29,397 bases of DNA from Deltaproteobacteria bacterium (lineage in GTDB: Bacteria; Myxococcota_A; UBA9160; JAFDET01). A program made the position numbers and the translations under genes. The stretch is taken from the NCBI GenBank assembly GCA_019310195.1, contig JAFDET010000005.1:1-29397 (forward strand). The letters are read 5' to 3'. A model generated the notes under the pieces. That model made no database searches and was not told the origin of the DNA. It worked only from the letters and a program-made list of their open reading frames with translations. Shown here piece after piece: positions 24,504 through 29,397 of the stretch (within the stretch, counting starts at the first letter, position 1; every line of letters starts with the position of its first letter).

Positions 24504-25879
24504 CCACTCATCACCCCCCCGCACCCGCCCGCGACGAGCGGCTGCCCTGGCCCCCGATCCTGGCCTGGGGCCTGCCCGTATTCGGCCTCTCGCTGCCGCT
24601 CTTCTTCATCCAGGTCTACTTCCTGAACTACGCCACGGACGTCCTGCTCATGGCGCCCGGCGTGGTGGGCGTGATGTTCGCGGCCGGGCGCATCTGGGAT
24701 GCCGTGACGGACCCGGCGGTGGGCTACCTGTCGGACCGGACCCGCACGCGGCTGGGGCGCCGCCGCCCCTGGATGCTGGCTGGCATCCCACTCCTGTTGG
24801 CGTCGTTCGCGATGCTCTGGTCGCCGCCTCGCGCGCTGGAAGGAGCTGCCCTGGGGGTCTGGATCGGAGTGGCCCTGCTCGGCTTCTATTCCGGCTACAC
24901 GTGCTACTCGATCCCCCACGGCTCCCTGGGTGCGGAGCTGTCCCGCGGCCACCACGACCGCACCCGCATCTTCGGCTTGCGTCACGTCACCCTGACCCTG
25001 GGCATCATCTCGGCCTTCGTCGCGCTCCAGCTGGTGCAGAACGCGGAGGATCCGCGCCTTGCGGCCAGGACGGTGGTCTACCTGGTGGTCCCCTTTGCGG
25101 CGCTGGTGCTGGCCGTGCCGCCGCTCGTGCTGCGCGAGCGCCCCGAGCACCAGGGCCGCGGCGCCGGCAGCCCCCGCCGCGTCCTGGGCGACGTCTGGCG
25201 CAACCCGCACGCGCGGATCCTGCTCGCCGTGCTCTTCGTCGAGGCGCTGGGCGGCGCCGTCATCGGCGTGCTGGCGCCGTTCGTCACCAAGTACGTCGTC
25301 GAGCGTCCGGAGGCGGTGGCGCTGCTCCCCGCCTTCTACGTCTTCGCGTCCGTGGCCTCGGTTCCGCTTTGGGTGCGCGTGTCGCGGCGTTTCGGGAAGC
25401 CGCGCAGCTGGCTGGTGGGAATGCTGGGGACAGGCCTCGCCTTCGGAGCGACGGTCTTCACGGGCTCGGGCGATCTGGTCTACGTCTCGGTGCTGCTGGT
25501 GATCGCGGGCGGCTTCGCCGGCGCGGGCGGGGCCATGGCCCAGTCGGTCCTGGCCGACGTCATGGACGTGGACGAGTACCGGACCGGCGAGCGCAAGGAG
25601 GGCGCCTACTCGGCGGCTGCGGGCTTCGCCTTCAAGGCCGCGGCCGGCTGCACCATCGCGCTGACCGGCCTGGCCCTCCAGGCATCTGGGTTCGAGCCCA
25701 ACCAGAGGCAGGCCGGCGCGGCGCTCTGGACCCTCAAGCTGCTCTTCGCCGGCGGCCCCTTCGTGGGCAACCTGATCGGCGCCCTCATCTTCCGGCGCTT
25801 CCGCCTGGATGCGGCCGAGCACGCGCGCATCCGCGAGGAGTTGGACGCGCGCCACGCGGCGCAGGAGTCGGATCGCTAG
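24500..25879 (+). CDS. GPH-family (MelB-like) MFS symporter; non-canonical start
   Basis: An approximately 459-aa, 12-helix transporter of the glycoside-pentoside-hexuronide:cation symporter family. Marks are 'GRIWDAVTDPAVGYLSDRTR' followed by 'TRLGRRRPWML', 'YSIPHGSLGAELS', 'ADVMDVDEYRTGERKEGAYSAA' and 'RFRLDAAEHARIREEL'. The frame has no ATG, GTG or TTG before the first membrane helix. The first ATG, 24650, lies after helix 1. ATA 24500 overlaps the P450 stop (ATAG) and gives a sensible N-terminus (ATHHPPAPARDERLPW before helix 1), so I use it with reserve. GPH members carry sugars or glycosides with Na+ or H+; many in oligotrophs carry other compounds. The stop TAG lies in a CTAG shared with the convergent amidohydrolase gene. 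Confidence 0.83.
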   Translation: MATHHPPAPARDERLPWPPILAWGLPVFGLSLPLFFIQVYFLNYATDVLLMAPGVVGVMFAAGRIWDAVTDPAVGYLSDRTRTRLGRRRPWMLAGIPLLLASFAMLWSPPRALEGAALGVWIGVALLGFYSGYTCYSIPHGSLGAELSRGHHDRTRIFGLRHVTLTLGIISAFVALQLVQNAEDPRLAARTVVYLVVPFAALVLAVPPLVLRERPEHQGRGAGSPRRVLGDVWRNPHARILLAVLFVEALGGAVIGVLAPFVTKYVVERPEAVALLPAFYVFASVASVPLWVRVSRRFGKPRSWLVGMLGTGLAFGATVFTGSGDLVYVSVLLVIAGGFAGAGGAMAQSVLADVMDVDEYRTGERKEGAYSAAAGFAFKAAAGCTIALTGLALQASGFEPNQRQAGAALWTLKLLFAGGPFVGNLIGALIFRRFRLDAAEHARIREELDARHAAQESDR

Positions 25880-26691
25880 TCCTCGAGCTTGAAGACCCGC
25901 GCTGCATTGCCCGACAGGAAGAGCTGCTCCGCTTCTTCGCTCAGCCCGAGCGCCCCGACGCCCTCGAGGCAGGCCGATGGCGTCAGCATGGGATAGTTGG
26001 TGCCGAACAGGACCTTCTTGGAGCCCCTCCCCCGCATGAACTCGACGAAGTCCGCGGGGTATCGAGTGGCCTTGTAGGCAGACGTATCGATGTAGAGGTT
26101 CGGGAACTTCGTGGCGAGCGAGATGATCTCCTGCGTCCAGGGCGCGCCGATGTGCCCGGCAACGATCTGGAGCTCGGGGAACTCGAGGGCCACGTTCTCC
26201 AGGTAGGGGATCGGACGTCCCGTCTCCGACGACAGGAGGGGGCCGGTGTGGCCTACCTGGAGGCAGAACGGCACGCCGAGCTCGACGCACTCCGCGTAGA
26301 GGGGGTAGTAGCGTCGATCATCGGGGGGCCACCCCCAGAGCCACGGGACGATGCGGAGCGCCCGGAAGCCGAGGTCGCGAACGCAGCGGCGCAGCTCGCG
26401 CACGGCGTCCATGGGTCGCGAGAGGTCGACGGATGCCACGCCGACCAGACGATCGGGATGCTGCCGAACGAACGACGCCACTTCGTCATTGTCGATCAGG
26501 GCGCCCTGGGGACCCCACCATGCGGCGACGAGCCCGAGGCCAACTCCCGCCTCATCCATGGCTCCAAGGGTCATGGACAGAGGCACATCCGGAATCTCAT
26601 CCTGGCGTGTCCAGCGACGCAGCGACTCGAAGAACGGCTGCTCCAGGAAGCGCCGTGTCGGATGCTGCATCCAAGCGTCAACGATTCGCAT
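25876..26691 (-). CDS. Amidohydrolase family 2 (TIM-barrel metal hydrolase/decarboxylase type)
   Basis: A 271-aa protein starting at ATG 26691 ('MRIVDAWMQHPTRRF'). It follows the Amidohydro_2 plan: 'MDEAGVGLGLVAAWWGPQG', 'HPDRLVGVASVDLSRPMDAVRELR', 'RALRIVPWLWGWPPDDRRYYPLYAECVELGVPF', 'QVGHTGP', 'IVAGHIGAPWTQEII', 'LYIDTSAYKATRYP' and 'VLFGTNYPM'. The usual N-terminal H-x-H metal pair is replaced by 'DAWMQHP', a variation found in part of this family. Relatives include decarboxylases and lactonase-type hydrolases of aromatic and aliphatic acids. The gene is convergent with the symporter and could act on what the P450/symporter pair handles. It lies 61 bp downstream of the lipase gene on the same strand. 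Confidence 0.85.
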   Translation of the reverse strand: MRIVDAWMQHPTRRFLEQPFFESLRRWTRQDEIPDVPLSMTLGAMDEAGVGLGLVAAWWGPQGALIDNDEVASFVRQHPDRLVGVASVDLSRPMDAVRELRRCVRDLGFRALRIVPWLWGWPPDDRRYYPLYAECVELGVPFCLQVGHTGPLLSSETGRPIPYLENVALEFPELQIVAGHIGAPWTQEIISLATKFPNLYIDTSAYKATRYPADFVEFMRGRGSKKVLFGTNYPMLTPSACLEGVGALGLSEEAEQLFLSGNAARVFKLED

Positions 26692-26752
26692 GAACTCGAG
26701 GACCCTCTCTCGATGCCATCTGGCGGTGTTGGGCTCCCGCTGCGATGGCTCG

Positions 26753-27493
26753 TCAGACGGCACACGCCGGTTCGCGTTCGGCGCTCGTCGCCTGGGAAGT
26801 GGCGAGGTAATCCCCGATGATACGGAGCACGCGCGGCGAAAAGACCATCGAAACGTGGCCGACGTCGGGAACGTGAACCTCGCGCTCGTGACTCGCAAAG
26901 ACTCGGGGCACGATCAGGTTGTCGGAGCCGGCGACCAGTGAGAGGAAGCCCACATCTCGGGCGCCGGCTCGCGAGGCCTGGAGGCGGGCAAGGAGCGGCG
27001 AATCGGGCCTCAGCTCGCTGCCGACGCGCGAGTTGAGCCAGTAGGAGTTGTAGGTACCGCGATGAGGCGTGCCGAGCGTGACACAGCGATCGACGCGACG
27101 CGCGCCGCCAAGCTCCTGGATGTAGACCCGAGCCACGAGTCCACCAAGGCTGTGGCATACGAGATCAATGCGGCCGCCGCGGACGTGCCGCCGGAGGTAC
27201 TCACGCAGCTGAAGCGCGGCCTGCTCGACCCCGCTGCCGGAGCTGTAGTTGAACGAAAGGACCTGCTTGATGCCGCGAAGACGAAGGTACGCAGCTACCG
27301 GAAACAGGGTCGACCGATTCGAGAGGTAGCCATGGATGAGAACGACGGTCCTCTGATCCGGCTGCCGAGGCGTGCGGCGACGTGGCCGTTTGATCCCGAA
27401 TGGAAACAGCGCGGCTGCTGCGGTAAAGCCAAGGGCCTCTTGCGCGATCGAGCGCCACGCCGGTCGTTCGGATACTCGATAGTCCTGGATCAT
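26753..27493 (-). CDS. Alpha/beta-hydrolase, lipase/esterase-like
   Basis: A 246-aa alpha/beta hydrolase. 'VVLIHGYLSNRSTLFPVAAYL' holds the oxyanion turn. The nucleophile elbow is C-H-S115-L-G-G (Cys instead of the usual first Gly). Likely acid and base are D191 ('VAGSDNLIVP') and H213 ('VGHVSMVF'). 'VTLGTPHRGT' at 138-147 is typical of triacylglycerol-lipase/EstA-like and GPI-deacylase-like proteins. A hydrophobic segment at about 21-33 follows a polar N-terminus and may be a weak anchor. The start is ATG 27493, with GGGGGA upstream; GTG 27520 is an alternative. G+C and codon choice look lower than in the core genes. A copy of the 82-bp repeat ends 40 bases upstream. Confidence 0.78.
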   Translation of the reverse strand: MIQDYRVSERPAWRSIAQEALGFTAAAALFPFGIKRPRRRTPRQPDQRTVVLIHGYLSNRSTLFPVAAYLRLRGIKQVLSFNYSSGSGVEQAALQLREYLRRHVRGGRIDLVCHSLGGLVARVYIQELGGARRVDRCVTLGTPHRGTYNSYWLNSRVGSELRPDSPLLARLQASRAGARDVGFLSLVAGSDNLIVPRVFASHEREVHVPDVGHVSMVFSPRVLRIIGDYLATSQATSAEREPACAV

Positions 27494-27533
27494 CGCGTCC
27501 CCCGAACGCTCCGTGAGCACTTCTGCTGTGCGG

Positions 27534-27615
27534 CCTGACGGATCCGGCGCTCAGCTGCAGCCGCGACGTCGCAGCCGCGCTGAGATACCGGGGTTACGCG
27601 ACTGATCGTACCACG
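27534..27615 (-). repeat. 82-bp repeat, copy A, upstream of the lipase-like gene
   Basis: It aligns without gaps to 28416-28497, with 59 of 82 positions identical by hand count and identical ends (CCTGACGG and CGTACCACG on the plus strand). The strongest block is a run of more than ten identical bases around CGCAGCCGCGCTGAGA. Read on the minus strand it could fold through CTCAGC...GCTGAG, enclosing a GCGACGTCGC palindrome. It begins with ATCGT-GGT-ACGAT. It ends 40 bases before the lipase ATG, so it may be a promoter/leader. Confidence 0.65.
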
Positions 27616-27621
27616 ATCCGC

Positions 27622-27644
27622 GGTCGGTCCGGGTGCGACCGACC
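27622..27644. other. Hairpin with 8-bp arms
   Basis: GGTCGGTC-CGGGTGC-GACCGACC is a perfect dyad with a 7-base loop, extendable by GCGG/CCGC past a bulge. It lies next to repeat copy A on the side away from the lipase gene. No T-run follows on either strand, so an intrinsic terminator is unlikely. An operator or structured RNA is possible. Confidence 0.4.
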
Positions 27645-27763
27645 ACCGCAAGGGCTCGTCGGGCAACGGACGGAGGACTCGACCGGCCAGGCCTCTCGGC
27701 AGCGGACTCGCTTCTCGACGCACTCGTCATGCAAGCGCAGTACGTCGCCCTGCCGCACAGGCC

Positions 27764-27777
27764 TTGACCTGAATCAA
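27764..27777. promoter_or_regulatory. FNR/FixK/ANR-type binding box
   Basis: TTGACCTGAATCAA fits the FNR/FixK-class consensus TTGAY-N4-RTCAA at every fixed position and extends by one pair (C...G). Proteins of this class answer to oxygen or related signals. The box is 270 bases upstream of the lipase-like gene (minus strand) and 10 bases left of the inverted-repeat element. No rightward gene follows it, so what it controls is unclear. Confidence 0.45.
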
Positions 27778-27786
27778 GATCGCTTG

Positions 27787-27954
27787 CTAGGAGCCTGACC
27801 CAAGATGGGGCGCACCGTCCGAACGCCGATCCATCCGCGCTGGCTGTGTTGCGCTCCTTGCGCCGTAGCTACGGCTATGGCTCAGTCGCGCGCCTTGCCA
27901 GCGCGGCGTCTCGGCGCCCGGGCCGGCGCACCCCATCTTGGGTCAGGCTCCTAG
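27787..27954. mobile_element. 168-bp MITE-like element with 24-bp perfect terminal inverted repeats
   Basis: The termini 27787-27810 (CTAGGAGCCTGACCC and on) and 27931-27954 are exact reverse complements over 24 bases. Because CTAG is self-complementary, the outermost four bases may equally be a 4-bp target duplication flanking 20-bp inverted repeats that start GAGCCTGACCC. Inside is a second stem (CCGCGCTGGC 27835-27844 with GCCAGCGCGG 27897-27906) around a central palindrome GCCGTAGCTACGGC (27862-27875). The whole element can therefore fold into a long hairpin. It has no coding capacity, so it would be a non-autonomous element moved by a transposase elsewhere. The right end carries the stop codon of the pentapeptide-repeat gene. 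Confidence 0.72.
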
Positions 27955-28397
27955 ACGGCCGGCCAGGGCTCGATCCCGTGTGCGCTGGGTGTGAAACCGT
28001 CAGGCCACCGCGTCTCGTGGTCTGCTTCCGCCTCCCGGAACGAGGCGTTGCGGACGTTGGCACGGCGAAGGTCCGCGCCGAAGAGGTTCGTTGACGCGAG
28101 GTTGGCGGCTCTCAGATTCGCCGACCGGAGGACCGCTGCGCTTAGCTCCGCCGAGCGAAGATTCGCGCGATGAAGATCGGCGCGTTCCAGGTTCGCGCCG
28201 CGGAGGTTCGCGCCGCGGAGGTTCGACGCGTGCAGGTCGATCCCGGAGAGATCGGCGCCAGCCAGGTCCGCTTCGGAGAGGTCGCAGTGGGCGAGGTCGG
28301 GGGCGTCGACCTGCCCCGCCCGCCAGCGATTCCAGCGGGCCACCGCTTCCGTACCGCCTCGGAGCAGCTCAAGCGCGCGTTCTCGCTCCATGTTCAC
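27951..28397 (-). CDS. Pentapeptide-repeat protein
   Basis: A 148-aa protein. After a short helical N-terminus (to about residue 33), some 17-18 consecutive A(D/N)LxX units run from 'APDLAHCDLSEADL' to 'NVRNASFREAE', predicting a right-handed quadrilateral beta-helix. A Trp/Pro tail follows ('TRWPDGFTPSAHG', ending 'EPWPAV'). Some members mimic DNA and inhibit gyrase (Qnr, MfpA), but most have no known role. The start is GTG 28397, nine bases after AAGGGG; ATG 28391 is the alternative. The stop TAG (27951-27953) is part of the CTAG at the edge of the MITE-like element. The tail looks like a natural family end, so the protein is probably not truncated. Confidence 0.85.
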   Translation of the reverse strand: MNMERERALELLRGGTEAVARWNRWRAGQVDAPDLAHCDLSEADLAGADLSGIDLHASNLRGANLRGANLERADLHRANLRSAELSAAVLRSANLRAANLASTNLFGADLRRANVRNASFREAEADHETRWPDGFTPSAHGIEPWPAV

Positions 28398-28415
28398 CGA
28401 AGTAATCCCCTTCCA

Positions 28416-28497
28416 CCTGACGGTTTGGCGCTTCAGCTACGGACACGGCCCCGCAGCCGCGCTGAGACACCTGAATCACGCCCCCGAGCGTACCACG
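28416..28497 (-). repeat. 82-bp repeat, copy B, upstream of the pentapeptide-repeat gene
   Basis: This is the second copy of the sequence at 27534-27615, same length and orientation, about 72% identical. It ends 18 bases before the GTG start of the pentapeptide-repeat gene. On the minus strand it keeps a TCAGC...GCTGA stem, with the loop sequence changed relative to copy A. Just outside and overlapping its far end is CGTACC-GT-GGTACG. It occupies most of the gap between the membrane protein stop and the pentapeptide gene. Confidence 0.65.
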
Positions 28498-28538
28498 GTA
28501 CGGGAGCGCTCTGCGTGCGGCCGTCAGCTGCAAGGTTG

Positions 28539-29201
28539 TCAGGCAGCGCGCGCGATGAGCCTCCAGAGGCACGCCAGATGGAGTCCGACGAAGCACGGTA
28601 CGAGGAAGGTGGGCACCAGCGCTAGAGGGAACTCGAAGAGGGCCTTGGTCGTGGGCCCGGACGTGAAGAACTGGACGGGACCAGGCATTGAGACATGCAT
28701 GAGGATGCCGGCAGCAAGGAAGATCGAAGCCCCGATGGCATTCCACGCCATGAGACTGGACCGTGCCTTGGCGGGATCGCGCGAAGCCCACCAAGCCATG
28801 GGTAGGGCAGTCAACCCCACCACGAAGTCTGGAACTCCCACCGGCAGAATGAAATGACCGGGAAGGTCGCCGTCCAGGTACTTGATGATCGTTCCAATCG
28901 CGGTGATGCGGATTGCCTGCACGCCGACAAGCCAGCTGAGCGGTAGCGATTCGACGATGCCGAGAACGCCCGATTGCAACACCGGATCGAACCACAGGCT
29001 CGCTGCAACGATGCTCACCGGGACGAGGAATCCGCAAAGGAGGGGAAGCACTCGGAGTGCCCGCTCGTCGAGATAGAACCCGGAGATGGCCAAGGCGCTC
29101 GACGCGACGATCCAGGCGCACAGGACCGCGAGGAGAATCAAGCAAGCACGGGCCGCCGCCCGATAGCGGAATGCGAGCTGCCCACATCCGGCCAAGCGCA
29201 A
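28539..29201 (-). CDS. Multi-pass membrane protein, unknown function
   Basis: An approximately 220-aa hydrophobic protein with about six membrane helices, at about residues 18-40, 48-70, 75-105, 118-138, 150-172 and 190-215. Loop motifs include 'LDERALRVLPLLCGFLVP', 'FILPVGVPDFVVGLTALPMAW' and 'FEFPLALVPTFLVPCFVGLH'. I recognise the look of a conserved hypothetical membrane family but no function. The start is uncertain: the first in-frame candidate is TTG 29201 (a second TTG at 29195), with no clear ribosome-binding site. G+C is visibly lower than in the catabolic genes. It lies 55 bp after the partial gene at the right edge and is followed by repeat copy B. Confidence 0.65.
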   Translation of the reverse strand: MRLAGCGQLAFRYRAAARACLILLAVLCAWIVASSALAISGFYLDERALRVLPLLCGFLVPVSIVAASLWFDPVLQSGVLGIVESLPLSWLVGVQAIRITAIGTIIKYLDGDLPGHFILPVGVPDFVVGLTALPMAWWASRDPAKARSSLMAWNAIGASIFLAAGILMHVSMPGPVQFFTSGPTTKALFEFPLALVPTFLVPCFVGLHLACLWRLIARAA

Positions 29202-29256
29202 TCTGACTTGCGGTTCCGTGGGGCCGAGCCGCGCGGCTGGCGCAGCTGCTCGCCGG

Positions 29257-29397
29257 CTACGGTGCGGCGGCGCGGCGCTGCACGCGGCGCGTCCAGGCGG
29301 ATGGCGGCAGGAAGGCCAGCCACATGGCCAGCGCGGCGATGAGACCGTGGGCTGAGGAGCTGGCGAGCACCCAGGGGATCTCGTACGACGCGGTCCC
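29257..29397 (-). CDS. C-terminal end of a membrane protein (gene enters from the right edge)
   Basis: The minus strand is open from the window edge to TAG 29257-29259, giving 46 residues beginning 'GTASYEIPWVLASSSAHGL'. A hydrophobic helix ('GLIAALAMWLAFLPPSAW') is followed by a basic tail ('TRRVQRRAAAP'), as in the last helix and cytoplasmic tail of a polytopic membrane protein. Codon usage is strongly high-G+C, unlike the neighbour at 28539-29201. The family cannot be named from this fragment. Confidence 0.55.
   Translation of the reverse strand, partial: GTASYEIPWVLASSSAHGLIAALAMWLAFLPPSAWTRRVQRRAAAP

Larger units (their letters stand above)
27494..27950. other. 457-bp gene-free region rich in repeats and sites
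   Basis: No credible gene is seen here on either strand; the open frames lack homology-like composition. The region contains one copy of the 82-bp repeat (27534-27615), an 8-bp-arm hairpin (27622-27644), an FNR/FixK-type box (27764-27777) and most of a 168-bp inverted-repeat element (27787-27954). The stretch 27645-27763 shows nothing I can name. Confidence 0.6.

Noticed and set aside
27062..27538. A 158-codon plus-strand frame that looks fairly normal in composition
   Set aside because: It is antisense to the lipase-like gene, whose catalytic motifs are clear, and shows no motif of its own.
27534..28497. Integron attC sites between the accessory genes
   Set aside because: The order gene-repeat-gene fits, but the repeat ends lack the RYYYAAC/GTTRRRY core pair and are not complementary to each other. 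No integrase is in the window.
1..29397. tRNA, rRNA or CRISPR features
   Set aside because: No cloverleaf-like sequence with a T-loop motif, no rRNA blocks and no regularly spaced short repeats were seen by eye.

Overview
The window is a roughly 70% G+C piece of a Gram-negative bacterial chromosome. The Gram-negative assignment rests on an LpxL/HtrB-type lipid A acyltransferase, several lipobox signal peptides and a TRAP transporter. Acyl-CoA-type catabolic genes (CoA-transferases, crotonase, PaaX-like regulator, P450, amidohydrolases) next to a GPH-type symporter suggest an aerobic heterotroph, perhaps an uncultured myxobacterial or deltaproteobacterial-type lineage. That placement is inference only. 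No RNA genes and no CRISPR array were seen. All starts and functions come from reading the sequence, without database searches.

Layout. (1) 1-3478, minus strand: a tight run of moaA, folB, a ferritin-like diiron protein, an lpxL-type acyltransferase and the 5' part of a sulfite/nitrite reductase hemoprotein that leaves the window. (2) 3553-6414, plus strand: a class III aminotransferase, a canonical type III CoA-transferase and a small secreted protein. (3) 6433-12921: a divergent module around a 51-bp promoter gap at 8668-8718. Leftward are a small cysteine protein, a two-part crotonase and an STN/HEAT lipoprotein. Rightward are a CoA-transferase with its halves in permuted order, a YtcJ-type amidohydrolase and a secreted, C-terminally anchored sulfatase. 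(4) 12998-15654: a PaaX-like regulator, a membrane fatty acid desaturase and, convergent, a TPR lipoprotein.

(5) 15782-23014, minus strand: a TRAP transporter (DctP, DctQ, DctM), a membrane-anchored GH2 enzyme with the N-x-K motif of beta-glucuronidases, and a GH3-PA14 beta-glucosidase interrupted by one in-frame TAG. It reads as a glucuronide uptake and cleavage operon. (6) 23148-26691: a P450 and a GPH symporter on the plus strand, with a convergent amidohydrolase. (7) 26692-29397: an accessory-looking stretch of lower G+C with a lipase-like hydrolase, a pentapeptide-repeat protein and two membrane proteins (one partial). It also holds a 168-bp MITE-like inverted-repeat element, an FNR/FixK-type box, and an 82-bp sequence present twice, each copy just upstream of a different gene.

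The points most worth a second look are the amber codon in the GH3 gene, the permuted CoA-transferase and two-part crotonase in the divergent module, two genes that can only be full length if they start at a non-canonical codon on the upstream stop, the repeated 82-bp leader, and the MITE-like element.
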